Assembly (NCBI GenBank): GCA_963716235.1
Contig: CAVQTE010000002.1
Location: 110,011 to 174,010, forward strand
Direction: 5' to 3'
Source of the DNA: Sva-07 sp963716235
GTDB taxonomy: Bacteria > Actinomycetota > Acidimicrobiia > Acidimicrobiales > Ilumatobacteraceae
DNA length: 64,000 nucleotides
Below, piece by piece: positions 34,524-43,120 of the stretch. Numbering within the stretch: the first letter of the stretch is position 1; the number at the start of each line of letters is the position of its first letter. Made by a program: the position numbers and the translations under genes. Below the pieces are notes generated by a model. It was not told the DNA's origin. It saw only the letters and a program-made list of their open reading frames with translations, and made no database searches.

Positions 34524-35453
34524 GTGACGATCAGGCTGACCATTCGCACCGCGCTGTGGCGCAGTCACGTGGCGAGCGTCGTCAACGCCGTCGATGGACT
34601 CGTTCCCGTCGTGAAAGGCAACGGCTACGGGTTCGGCCGCCTCGAGCTGGCCCGGCTCGCATCGGAGTTCACCGACACCGTCGCCGTCGGCACCATCCAC
34701 GAACTCGACGGCTTGTCCGATGGCCTCAACGCCATCGTGCTCACCCCCACCCTCACACCCCCACTCACGCCCGCCGCGTCAACGTCGCCCGTGCTCACCG
34801 TCGGCAATCGGACTCACGTCGAGGCACTCGCTGGCTGGCCGGGGCGGGTGCTCGTCAAGATCGAATCGTCGATGCACCGGTACGGACGCGGCATGGAACT
34901 GCTCGACGACGCTCGTCGAGCCGGACTCGACGTGGTCGGTGTCAGCATCCACCCGCCGCTCGCCGGCACCACCGACGACCACCGCCGCGAGATCGTCGAC
35001 CTGCTCGACGGCCTCGACCCCGCCGTCACGGTGTGGGTGAGTCACCTCGATCTGGACACGTACGCAACGCTGCCCGACACCCACACCTATCGCCTGCGGC
35101 TCGGCACCGGTCTGTGGCACGGCGACAAGTCGTTCCTCCATCTCGACGCCGATGTGCTCGATCTGCGGTCGATCAGTTCGGGCGAGACCGCGGGGTATCA
35201 CCAGGCGCCCGTTCACAGCGATGGCCACCTCGTGATGATCGGAGCCGGAACTGCCAACGGAGTGACGCCGCTCGCTGATGGCCGCAGTCCGTTCCACTTC
35301 GAGCGGCAGCGCATCGACCTGCACGAGCCGCCCCACATGCACACCTCGATGGCGTTCGTCCCGCTCGGAGACCCCGTACCCGCCATCGGCGACCGGATCG
35401 ACCTGCAACGGCCGCTCACCACGACGCTCGTCGACGAGTACGTCTGGCAGTGA
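34524..35453 (+). CDS. Alanine racemase-like PLP protein
   Basis: 309 residues. The PLP lysine lies in VPVVKGNGYGFGR near the N-terminus, followed by VAVGTIHELDGL, VLVKIESSMHRYG and DTYATLPDTHTYRLRLGTGLW, as in the alanine racemase barrel. It lacks the full C-terminal beta domain length of Alr (about 370 residues), but GDPVPAIGDRIDLQRPL and ETAGYHQAPV are present. It may be an alanine racemase-related enzyme of unknown substrate. It overlaps the next gene by 4 nt. Confidence 0.75.
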   Translation: MTIRLTIRTALWRSHVASVVNAVDGLVPVVKGNGYGFGRLELARLASEFTDTVAVGTIHELDGLSDGLNAIVLTPTLTPPLTPAASTSPVLTVGNRTHVEALAGWPGRVLVKIESSMHRYGRGMELLDDARRAGLDVVGVSIHPPLAGTTDDHRREIVDLLDGLDPAVTVWVSHLDLDTYATLPDTHTYRLRLGTGLWHGDKSFLHLDADVLDLRSISSGETAGYHQAPVHSDGHLVMIGAGTANGVTPLADGRSPFHFERQRIDLHEPPHMHTSMAFVPLGDPVPAIGDRIDLQRPLTTTLVDEYVWQ

Positions 35454-36583
35454 CTGCGCCGGCCACGACGTCTGCCGCCACCCGCGCGGCAGCGCGGCTG
35501 CCCGGACCGGATGTCGTGAGAGCCATCGCCCTGATCGGCGTGGTCGTCATGAACTACCGCGGCTACCTCATCCTCCGCGCCGACGGGCCGCCCGGTGCCG
35601 GTTGGTCGGAGGATCTGTTCGACCCGTGGGACGGACCGCTGTCCACGCGCTTCGCAGCGACGTTCGTGCTCGTTGCAGGTGTCGGCGTGACGCTGATGAC
35701 CGAGCGGAGTGTCGACGCCCGCCGGCTGGCCGCCACCGCCGACGACATCGCGCTCTCACGTGACCGGGTTCGGGCGATGCGCTGGCGGCTGGTGCGTCGC
35801 GGCCTGCTGCTGTACGTCACCGGACTGCTGCTCGAGGAGATCTGGCCCGGGACGATCATTCCCTACTACGGCGCGATGTTCGCCCTCGCCGCAGTCATGT
35901 TCACCTGGCGGGGCCGATGGCTGATCGTGGTCGGTGCAGCGGCTGCGATCGCCGGATCGTTCGTACGCCTCTGGCAACACGAGCAGGCGCGCGATGGCAT
36001 CAGCACGACGTGGCTGAGCGAGCCCGACGAGGGTTCGCTGCGCGACCACGTGTTCGGAGTCTTCGTCAACGGCACCCACCCACTGCTGCCATGGCTCGCG
36101 TTCCTCTGTGCCGGGATGGTGCTCGGTCGGCTCGTGCGTACGACGTGGTGGCGATCAACCGCGCTCGGTGCCGGCTTCGGGCTCGTCGGTGTCGGTTGGT
36201 TGGTGTCGTCGCAAGCCGCGACGAACTTCGAGGACGTCGCCTTCTCGATCAACCCCCTCGACCGCGGCGTCGTCTACACAGCCAGCGCGCTCGGCACCGC
36301 TCTGGTCGCCTACGCCTGCATCGACTGGCTCGCCACTCGGTACCCGGTCGCAACCGACCCACTTCGCCGAGCCGGGCAGATGACCCTGTCGCTCTACGTC
36401 GCGCACGTACTCGTCTTCAATCTGGTCGTCGACTGGCTCGGATGGATCGAACCGGCTGGGATCGAGGTGGCGTTGGCGTTCGCCCTGGGGTTCTGGATCG
36501 TCGGGATCGCCGCAGCTGTCGCGTGGCAACGTCGATTCGGAGTGGGACCCGCCGAACGGATCTATCGAACGTTCGGAGGATGA
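35450..36583 (+). CDS. DUF418/heparan-acetyltransferase-like membrane protein
   Basis: 377 residues with about ten hydrophobic helices. PDVVRAIALIGVVVMNYRGY at the N-terminus and a C-terminal DUF418-type GQMTLSLYVAHVLVFNLVV are family features; LLPWLAFLCAGMVLGRLV lies in the middle. Such proteins are multi-pass membrane acyltransferase-like enzymes. The GTG start overlaps the previous stop (GTGA), so translation is coupled. Function in this cell is unknown. Confidence 0.8.
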   Translation: MTAPATTSAATRAAARLPGPDVVRAIALIGVVVMNYRGYLILRADGPPGAGWSEDLFDPWDGPLSTRFAATFVLVAGVGVTLMTERSVDARRLAATADDIALSRDRVRAMRWRLVRRGLLLYVTGLLLEEIWPGTIIPYYGAMFALAAVMFTWRGRWLIVVGAAAAIAGSFVRLWQHEQARDGISTTWLSEPDEGSLRDHVFGVFVNGTHPLLPWLAFLCAGMVLGRLVRTTWWRSTALGAGFGLVGVGWLVSSQAATNFEDVAFSINPLDRGVVYTASALGTALVAYACIDWLATRYPVATDPLRRAGQMTLSLYVAHVLVFNLVVDWLGWIEPAGIEVALAFALGFWIVGIAAAVAWQRRFGVGPAERIYRTFGG

Positions 36584-36586
36584 ACG

Positions 36587-37546
36587 TCACCGCTCGCCCT
36601 CGGCGTGCGCCGATCGGGCGGCGCGCCGCAGGCCTCGCCAACCGACGGCTCCGGCGCCGATGAGCGGCCCCTGCTCGCCGAGGCGGGTCGGTGTGATCCG
36701 TGCCCCGCGGCTGTACGCAACCCGGGCCCCGTCGTCGAGAGCCACTTGTGCCGCGTGGAAGAAGGTCGAGCCGAACCCGAGGGCGACGCTGCCGCCCACC
36801 ACCACGAGCGAGAGATCGAACGCGTTGCACATCAACGCCGCCGCGCGCCCGACGACTTCGCCGGCGCGTTGCATGATCTGGAACGACGGTTCGGTCGCCG
36901 GACGGCCGGTGATCGCATCGATCGCCGCGCCCGACGCCTCCGCGTCGAGACACCCCTGGGTGCCGCAGTGGCACCGGCGTCCGCCCGGTTCGACGATGAC
37001 GTGTCCGATCTGGCCGGCCTGACCCGACTCGCCGTCGAGGAGGTCGCCGTCGAGCACGACGGCGCCGGAGATGCTTCCCGACACGGTCACCGCGAGGAAG
37101 TTCGGATGACCCTGGGCGGCGCCGAGCCAGCCCTCGGCGAGTGCCAGCGCCTTGGCGTCGAGGTCGCCGTGCACGGTGAGTCCCGTCAGCTCCTCCAGTC
37201 GACTTCGCAGCGGGAAGTCACGCCATGATGGGACGCTGATCGGCGTCACCAGATCGAGGCGACGGGTGACCAGGCCACCGCTGCTGACGCCGACACCGAC
37301 GATTCGTGCATGGTGCCGATCGGGCACCTGCGCGGCGAGATCCGTCACGACGCCGGCGAGGGCGGTGTAGTTCGACTCGGGTCCGACGTCGATTTCGATG
37401 GGCGCCGATCGCCGGTCGATGAGGACACCCCTCGCCGTCACCAGGCCCGACTGGAAACTGTGGGCACCGACGTCGACGGCGAGGATCACGTCGGTCGGGC
37501 GCTGCAGATCGGCAGCGAGCGGATCGCTCAGTGTGACATCGGACAT
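36587..37546 (-). CDS. ROK family sugar kinase or regulator-like protein
   Basis: 319 residues from ATG 37546. ILAVDVGAHSFQSGLV is the phosphate-1 motif; zinc-binding ROK signature CHCGTQGCLDAEASG; GQIGHVIVEPGG contains the catalytic-base region. No N-terminal HTH, so more likely a glucokinase-type enzyme than a repressor. Nucleotide-binding Asp in the first motif and DAKALALAEGWLG are kept. It is convergent with DUF418 (3 bp apart) and divergent from the secreted transglycosylase-like gene. Confidence 0.85.
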   Translation of the reverse strand: MSDVTLSDPLAADLQRPTDVILAVDVGAHSFQSGLVTARGVLIDRRSAPIEIDVGPESNYTALAGVVTDLAAQVPDRHHARIVGVGVSSGGLVTRRLDLVTPISVPSWRDFPLRSRLEELTGLTVHGDLDAKALALAEGWLGAAQGHPNFLAVTVSGSISGAVVLDGDLLDGESGQAGQIGHVIVEPGGRRCHCGTQGCLDAEASGAAIDAITGRPATEPSFQIMQRAGEVVGRAAALMCNAFDLSLVVVGGSVALGFGSTFFHAAQVALDDGARVAYSRGARITPTRLGEQGPLIGAGAVGWRGLRRAARSAHAEGER

Positions 37547-37694
37547 GGCGAGGCGAACCGTAGCTGGATGCCGGCTCGCGGATCGGACAGCTACGGTCTG
37601 GTCGTGTGGCGAGAATCCGGTCGAGTCAGGCCGCTGGCGTGCCGATACAGACCATGTCGATCCGCTTGATCGCCCAACGAATGACATCCCCGCC

Positions 37695-39473
37695 ATGAAC
37701 CCGACCGCACCGATTCGAGCCACGAGCAGCGTGCGTTCGCGTCGACGGCGCGCTCCTGTCGTCGCAGCCATCACGGCGATGACACTGGTGTCGATGTCGG
37801 CGCAGGCAGACGCGGTCGACGAACCAACCGACACCCCGACCGCGACACCCGACACCACGACACCCGACACCACGACACCCGACACCACGACACCCGTCAC
37901 CACGACGCCGGTCACCACGACGAGCGGGCCGAGCCCGACGACGGTCGCGCCCACGCCGGCCCCGACAACCATCGCGCCGACGACCACGGCACCGGCCGCC
38001 ACCACGACGGCCGCGCCGGAGATCACCGCGCCTGCCACGACCGTGCCCGAACCGGCGCCGCGCAACGTGCAGGTGCTCCCGACCCAGATCGCCAACATCC
38101 TGGCGACGATTCGCTACGTCGAATCCCGGGGCAACTACAGCGCCCCACCCAACAAGGGCAACGCGTCGGGTGCGTACCAGTTCATCGCCTCGACGTGGAA
38201 CGGCTACGGCGGCTACCCGCACGCGTACCTCGCGCCGCCGGAGATCCAGGACGAACGCGCGGCACTCGACGTCAATCGCTTTCTGGCCCAGTGGAACAAC
38301 GACGTCTCGATGATTCCGGTCATGTGGTACTACCCACGAGCATCGCGTGACGTTGCGCTGATGGACATCGTTCCGGTGCCCTCGGCGGGCAATGTGCTCA
38401 CGGTACGCGAGTACCAGCAGCGCTGGCTGGGAGTCTGGGCGTTCCTGTCGGGCCAGCCAATTCCCCGACAGCTGACGCTCGGAGAAGCCCTCGGGCGCTT
38501 CGGCATCCCACCCGAACTCCCTGCAGAACAGGCGATCGATCCGACCGCTCCGGCGATCGAACGCAAGGCCACGATCGCGTTCCCGGTGATCGGTCCGACC
38601 CGACTTGCGGCACCGGACTGCGGCGACGCCCAGAACATCGCGCAGGCCGCCGGGGCAGGTGCCGGAGCGACACCTCCGGAGATCGAAGCGGCCGGCCTGT
38701 GCGCCGAAGAGGCGCCTGGCATCGTGTTCGGTGTGAAACTGCAACCGGTGCTCTCGGTGGCCAACGGTGTGGTGACCGACGTCGCCGACGAGCCGGGCAG
38801 CACCATCTCGGTCACCGTCACCGACCACAACGGACGCAGTTACCGACTCGCCGGGTTCAACAACGACAACCCGGGGACCAACGACGGGGCCGCGCCACCA
38901 CACCTGCGATTGTCGGCGTTGGCGAGAATCGGCACGAGTGTCCGGGCCGGACAGGTTCTCGGTTTCATGGGCGACTCGAGCCCCCTCCCACTCGGAATTC
39001 GCGCCGACGTGCCGACCGATGCAACGGTCGAGATCGCGATCGACTCGGTGGCCCCGCACATCCGACTCACGATCGAGGATCTCGACGGGACGCCGGTCGA
39101 CGCATACGGGCCCGTGATCGACTCACTGTTCCGCCAGGTCTGCTCGGCCGGTATCGGCCCGTGGTCGGGCCCTCCCACGGGAGAACTCCACGACCCGGTC
39201 ACGACCGAGACCACCGACGACAACCGTGACATCGACTCCGAATGGGTCGTCACGTCGACGGGCCAGGTCACCGCGGCCGGTTGGGCGGCGATGATCTATC
39301 CGAGCGAGAGTTGTGGCTGGGCGCCCGAGTTGCCGTACGGACCCGGCGCCGGCGGGTCGTCGCAGGTGCCCGCTTCCTGGGCTGCACCGCTCGATCTGGC
39401 CACGCCGATCTGGATCGAACTCGCGCAGCGGCTCGACGCCGATCGCCCGTCGGCCCCGTTGCTGCGTCCGTGA
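37695..39473 (+). CDS. Secreted transglycosylase-like cell-wall protein with TTTP-rich stalk
   Basis: 592 residues from ATG 37695. Twin-basic start (RSRRRRAPVVAAITAMTL) with a signal peptide ending near ADA. A Thr/Pro stalk of about 85 residues follows, containing five TPDTT/TPVTT repeats. A lysozyme/transglycosylase-like domain then has IRYVESRGNYSAPPNKG, ASGAYQFIASTWNGYGGYP (catalytic Glu likely in YVESRG). A later half with VKLQPVLSVANGVVTDV, GRSYRLAGFN and VRAGQVLGFMGDSS resembles an M23/lysostaphin-type fold, but without the expected HxH metal ligands. It probably binds or remodels peptidoglycan at the cell surface. Confidence 0.82.
   Translation: MNPTAPIRATSSVRSRRRRAPVVAAITAMTLVSMSAQADAVDEPTDTPTATPDTTTPDTTTPDTTTPVTTTPVTTTSGPSPTTVAPTPAPTTIAPTTTAPAATTTAAPEITAPATTVPEPAPRNVQVLPTQIANILATIRYVESRGNYSAPPNKGNASGAYQFIASTWNGYGGYPHAYLAPPEIQDERAALDVNRFLAQWNNDVSMIPVMWYYPRASRDVALMDIVPVPSAGNVLTVREYQQRWLGVWAFLSGQPIPRQLTLGEALGRFGIPPELPAEQAIDPTAPAIERKATIAFPVIGPTRLAAPDCGDAQNIAQAAGAGAGATPPEIEAAGLCAEEAPGIVFGVKLQPVLSVANGVVTDVADEPGSTISVTVTDHNGRSYRLAGFNNDNPGTNDGAAPPHLRLSALARIGTSVRAGQVLGFMGDSSPLPLGIRADVPTDATVEIAIDSVAPHIRLTIEDLDGTPVDAYGPVIDSLFRQVCSAGIGPWSGPPTGELHDPVTTETTDDNRDIDSEWVVTSTGQVTAAGWAAMIYPSESCGWAPELPYGPGAGGSSQVPASWAAPLDLATPIWIELAQRLDADRPSAPLLRP
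37845..37919 (+). repeat. Five 15-bp tandem repeats coding TPDTT/TPVTT
   Basis: Unit ACACCCGACACCACG is repeated three times exactly and twice with substitutions (GTC for GAC, GCCG for ACCC). It encodes the Thr-rich stalk of the secreted protein. Such tracts vary in copy number among strains. Confidence 0.85.
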
Positions 39474-39477
39474 CGCG

Positions 39478-40449
39478 TCAGCCGACGCGGCGCGCGGTTT
39501 CGACGAGGTTGATCTCGTAGAGCACTTCGTCGAGCGCATCTTCTGCGCTGATCGCCGCGAACCGTTGCGGGTTGTCGTCGGTACAGCACGACGGCACGGG
39601 TGACAGGATCGTCCACGGCCGGGGGTGACAGAACTGCACGACGCTGTAGCGCTCTCCGTCGAACCCAGGGGCGGCGACCACACGATGCCACCCGATCGGG
39701 ATCACGCCATTCGTGAGCCGTTCGAGCATGATGCCCGTGTTGATGATGACGGCGTTGTCGGGTGGGGTCGCATCGACCCAGCCGCCGTCGACTTTGACCT
39801 GCAGCCCGGGAGCGGTGGCGCGGGGCAACGCCGTGATGAGGTTGATGTCGCCGTGCTCGGCGGCCCACACATGGCCTTCCTCGCCAAGTTCGGACATCGC
39901 CGGATACCGGATCGCCCGGGTCAGCGTCGGGCCGTCGGCGACCATGTCGTCGAAGAACGTCTCGTGACACCCGATGCCCTCGGCGATGATGCGCAGGAAC
40001 CGACGCTGCAGGTCCGCGATCGACTCGTGGAAGCGGTGCAGCACCTCGGTGATGCCCGGAACCACCGCTTCGGGGAGCACTTGGTCGGGATAGGCGGTGG
40101 AGAACTTGCGCTTGAGCGGATGACCGGCGGCGATCGGCGCCGACCAGTTCAGCATCTCCTTCCAGTCGGGCTTGTCGCTCGACGCTGCGGTTTCCACGAG
40201 CAGGCCCGTGTAGCCGGTCTGACCGTTGGCGCCTGGCGCAACGAACTGCTGCTTGGTCTCCGGCGAGAGCTCGAAGAACGAGCGCAGCATGGCGTAGGTG
40301 GTGTCGAGCAGGTCGTCCGACAGGTCGTGGCTGGTGTAGACGAATCCGGTCGCGAGACTGCGCTTGACTCCATCGACCACGGCGCGACGCTGCGTTCCGG
40401 TCGTACGTTCGAACGCGAGCAGGTCGACGTCGAGGATCTGATCGGTCAT
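39478..40449 (-). CDS. 2-oxoglutarate/Fe(II) oxygenase, isopenicillin N synthase-like
   Basis: 323 residues from ATG 40449. DIOX_N-type N-terminus (VDLLAFE ... ATGFVYTSHDLSDDLLDTTYAMLRSFFELSPETK), then the iron site AAEHGDINLITALP (HxD), GWHRVVAAPGFDGERYSVVQFCHPRP (second His; R...S for 2-oxoglutarate). GLQVKVDGGWVDATPPDNAVIINTG is the usual strand pair. The IPNS-like family in bacteria is diverse; no antibiotic cluster is present. It probably shares an operon with D-cysteine desulfhydrase (10 bp between). Confidence 0.85.
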   Translation of the reverse strand: MTDQILDVDLLAFERTTGTQRRAVVDGVKRSLATGFVYTSHDLSDDLLDTTYAMLRSFFELSPETKQQFVAPGANGQTGYTGLLVETAASSDKPDWKEMLNWSAPIAAGHPLKRKFSTAYPDQVLPEAVVPGITEVLHRFHESIADLQRRFLRIIAEGIGCHETFFDDMVADGPTLTRAIRYPAMSELGEEGHVWAAEHGDINLITALPRATAPGLQVKVDGGWVDATPPDNAVIINTGIMLERLTNGVIPIGWHRVVAAPGFDGERYSVVQFCHPRPWTILSPVPSCCTDDNPQRFAAISAEDALDEVLYEINLVETARRVG

Positions 40450-40459
40450 GGACGCAACG

Positions 40460-41476
40460 CTAGCGGTCGAGGCTGACCGGCTCCGGTGGAACCCCTCCCG
40501 GCGCGAACAGCGCCGGCCATCCTCCGGTGTGGACGAAGACGACGTCGTCGCCGAACCGGCCTTCCGCCGCGAGGCCGAGCAGCCCGGAGCATCCCTTGCC
40601 CGAATAGGTGCGATCGAGCAGCCAGCCGCCGTGACGCGCCGCCCACCGGATCGCAGCGTCGCCGGCCGGTGTGGGCACGGCGTAGTCGACGCCCATCCAT
40701 CGGGGGTCGACCTCGACGTCCTCATGGGCGACGATCGCCGTCGAGCCCATCAGCGTGAGCGTGTGGTTGGCGAGCTCCGCGATGTCGGGACGGCCGAGAT
40801 TGACACCTTTGGCAACGCCGATCGCGATGATGTCGGGGACCCATCGGCCGCCGTGGGCAGCTGCTGCTCGACCGGCCAGCAGGCCGGCGTGGGTGCCGCC
40901 GCTCGACGACGTGAACACCACATGGCCGGGGGAGATCCCAGCAGCCTCGAACTGATCGAGCAGCTCGATGAACGCCGCTGCGTACCCGAGCGCGCCGACC
41001 GCGGTACTGCCGCCGATCGGAATCGCGTACGGCGCGAGGCCGTCCTCGGCGAGCTGGTCGGTCAACGACTCGCGGGCCAGCTCCAGCTCACCCCAGTGGC
41101 TCTCCTCGGCGCCGGTGAAGTGCAGCTGGGCGCCGAACAGCATCGACAGCAACTGGTTGCCGGTGACCTCGTCGGGGCGTTCGCCGGACAGGACGAGATG
41201 CACTTCGAGCCCGAGTCGAGCACCTGCCGCTGCAGTCATCCGGCAGTGATTCGACTGGGCGGCGCCAACCGTCACCAACGCCCGCGCTCCCGCGGCGAGC
41301 GCCTCGCCGCAGAGGAACTCGAGCTTGCGCGCCTTGTTGCCGCCACCGCCGAGACCGGTCAGGTCGTCGCGTTTGACCCAGAGTCGAGGTCCTCCATCGA
41401 GGATCGGACCCGCTTCGAGCGGGGTGGGCAACGTGGCGAGCCGAGCTCGTTCGAGATGATCGAACACAACCTTCAT
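40460..41476 (-). CDS. D-cysteine desulfhydrase / ACC deaminase family
   Basis: 338 residues. LPTPLEAGPIL, WVKRDDLTGLGGGGNKARKLEFL carries the PLP lysine (NKxRK), VTVGAAQSNHCR, SSGGTHAGL and PYAIPIGGST are hallmarks of DcyD/ACC deaminase. The enzyme breaks D-cysteine to pyruvate, ammonia and sulfide, or opens ACC. Residues that separate the two activities cannot be judged by eye. Divergent from ung (17 bp between starts). Confidence 0.87.
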   Translation of the reverse strand: MKVVFDHLERARLATLPTPLEAGPILDGGPRLWVKRDDLTGLGGGGNKARKLEFLCGEALAAGARALVTVGAAQSNHCRMTAAAGARLGLEVHLVLSGERPDEVTGNQLLSMLFGAQLHFTGAEESHWGELELARESLTDQLAEDGLAPYAIPIGGSTAVGALGYAAAFIELLDQFEAAGISPGHVVFTSSSGGTHAGLLAGRAAAAHGGRWVPDIIAIGVAKGVNLGRPDIAELANHTLTLMGSTAIVAHEDVEVDPRWMGVDYAVPTPAGDAAIRWAARHGGWLLDRTYSGKGCSGLLGLAAEGRFGDDVVFVHTGGWPALFAPGGVPPEPVSLDR

Positions 41477-41493
41477 GCTAGGCAGGTGGGCCG

Positions 41494-42171
41494 ATGCCGA
41501 CGACCGATTGGAACCCGTTGCTGCGAGATCAGTTCGACCAGCCCTACTGGACCGAGCTGCAGACGTTCGTCACCCTCGAACGACAACGACACACCGTGTA
41601 CCCGCCGCCGGGCGAGGTGTTCGCCGCGCTGCACCTGACGCCCTACGCCGACACACGGGTGGTCATCTTGGGTCAGGACCCGTATCACGGGCCGCAGCAG
41701 GCGCACGGCCTGTGTTTCTCGGTGCGTTCCGGCGTGCGCATCCCGCCCTCGTTGATGAACATCCACAAGGAACTCCACGACGATCTGGGTCTGCCGATTC
41801 CCGACCACGGCAACCTCGAAGCATGGGCACGTCACGGTGTGCTCCTGCTGAACACCACGCTGACCGTGCGCGCCGGGCAAGCTGCGTCGCACCAGAAGCA
41901 CGGTTGGGAGACGTTCACCGATCACATCATCGAGGTGGTCAACGACAAGCCCGAGACCGTCGTGTTCGTGCTCTGGGGCAACTCGGCTCGCCGTAAGCGC
42001 GCCTTGATCGACACCACTCGGCACGTCGTGATCGAGTCGGCGCACCCGTCGCCGCTGTCGGCGCACAACGGCTTCTTCGGGAGCAAGCCCTTCAGCCGTG
42101 CCAATGCAGCACTCGTGGCGGCCGGGCGCGAACCGATCGACTGGAATCTGGTCGATTCGGAGAAGATGTAG
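41494..42171 (+). CDS. ung: Uracil-DNA glycosylase, family 1
   Basis: 225 residues. GQDPYHGPQQAHGLCFSV has the catalytic Asp; GVLLLNTTLTVRAGQAASHQKHGWETFTD; VLWGNSARRK; and HPSPLSAHNGFFGSKPFSRAN has the catalytic His. All are family 1 UDG motifs. It removes uracil from DNA. A TAGGCA -10-like hexamer (41479-41484) lies 9 nt upstream of the ATG. Three bases separate it from the YihY gene. Confidence 0.97.
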   Translation: MPTTDWNPLLRDQFDQPYWTELQTFVTLERQRHTVYPPPGEVFAALHLTPYADTRVVILGQDPYHGPQQAHGLCFSVRSGVRIPPSLMNIHKELHDDLGLPIPDHGNLEAWARHGVLLLNTTLTVRAGQAASHQKHGWETFTDHIIEVVNDKPETVVFVLWGNSARRKRALIDTTRHVVIESAHPSPLSAHNGFFGSKPFSRANAALVAAGREPIDWNLVDSEKM

Positions 42172-42174
42172 GCC

Positions 42175-43047
42175 ATGGCGTGGACCACGAGCGACCGGAT
42201 GATGGATCTGCGGGCGAAGCACCCCGCCATCGAGGTGGGCGTCGACACGCTCGACGGATGGCGGCGCCACATCTCGGGCCGCAACGCGTCGGTGCTGGCA
42301 TTCTTCGGCTTCCTCTCGATCTTCCCTCTGTTGCTGGCAGCGACAACCATCCTCGGGCTCGCCCTCGACGGAAACGAGGAACTGCAGCAACGCATCATCG
42401 ACGGCGCGCTCGCCGACATCCCGGTGCTGGGTGAGCAGTTGCAGAACGACCCGACATCGCTCGACGGCAGCGTGTGGGTCCTCGTTCTCGGGCTCGGCGC
42501 CGCGCTGTGGAGCGCCACCAAAGCCTTCGTTGCGCTGCAGGGCGGACTCGACGACGTGTGGGAGATCGACGTCGATCATCGCGACGCCATGCACGCACAG
42601 CGCGGCAAGGCGCTGCTCGGGTTGGTGTTCATCGGCGGGGCTCAGGTCGCCGGCCTGGCGGTCACCACCGTGGTCAACGAGGCCGGCCTGCCGCTCGGAG
42701 GACGCCTCGTTCTGGTCGGCGGCACGGTGGCGATCAACGTCGTGGTGGTCGCCGCGATGTACCGCTATCTCACCGCAGCACGACTTTCGTGGGCCGACGT
42801 GTGGCCGGGTTCGATCGCCGCGGGGATCGCTGCGACGTTGATCCAACACTTCGGCACGATGATCGTGGTGAGGATCACCTCGAACGCGAGCGACACGTAC
42901 GGCCAGTTCGCCGTGGTGCTCGGTCTGGTGACGTGGCTGAGCCTGTTGGCCATGGCCACGATCATGAGCGCAGAGTTCAACGCTGCGCTCGTACGCCGCC
43001 GCGATGGGTCGCTCGCCCGCATGCAGCCTGCCGACGCCGAGATCTGA
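42175..43047 (+). CDS. YihY/BrkB family membrane protein
   Basis: 290 residues with six hydrophobic helices. SVLAFFGFLSIFPLLLAATTILGLALDG is the family signature (SxAFFxxLSLFPLLLxxxxxLG); WSATKAFVALQGGLDDVWEIDVDHR, VWPGSIAAGIAATLIQHFG and YGQFAVVLGLVTWLSL follow. Function unknown; often misnamed ribonuclease BN. Probably co-transcribed with ung. Confidence 0.88.
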   Translation: MAWTTSDRMMDLRAKHPAIEVGVDTLDGWRRHISGRNASVLAFFGFLSIFPLLLAATTILGLALDGNEELQQRIIDGALADIPVLGEQLQNDPTSLDGSVWVLVLGLGAALWSATKAFVALQGGLDDVWEIDVDHRDAMHAQRGKALLGLVFIGGAQVAGLAVTTVVNEAGLPLGGRLVLVGGTVAINVVVVAAMYRYLTAARLSWADVWPGSIAAGIAATLIQHFGTMIVVRITSNASDTYGQFAVVLGLVTWLSLLAMATIMSAEFNAALVRRRDGSLARMQPADAEI

Positions 43048-43080
43048 CCGTGCGGATCGCGTCAACGCGCACGATGATGT

Positions 43081-43098
43081 CATCGCGATTGGGGTCAG
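43081..43098. repeat. Half copy (left arm) of the GGGGTC palindrome
   Basis: CATCGCGATTGGGGTCAG matches the left arm of copy C at 25078-25095, but the right arm is missing; the sequence continues GGCTCGGGTACC. It lies in the 73-bp gap between two convergent genes. Confidence 0.55.
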
Positions 43099-43120
43099 GG
43101 CTCGGGTACCACGTCGCCGT

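Noticed and set aside
37845..37919. Possible CRISPR array
   Set aside because: Short 15-bp units without spacers that encode a Thr-rich stalk in frame.
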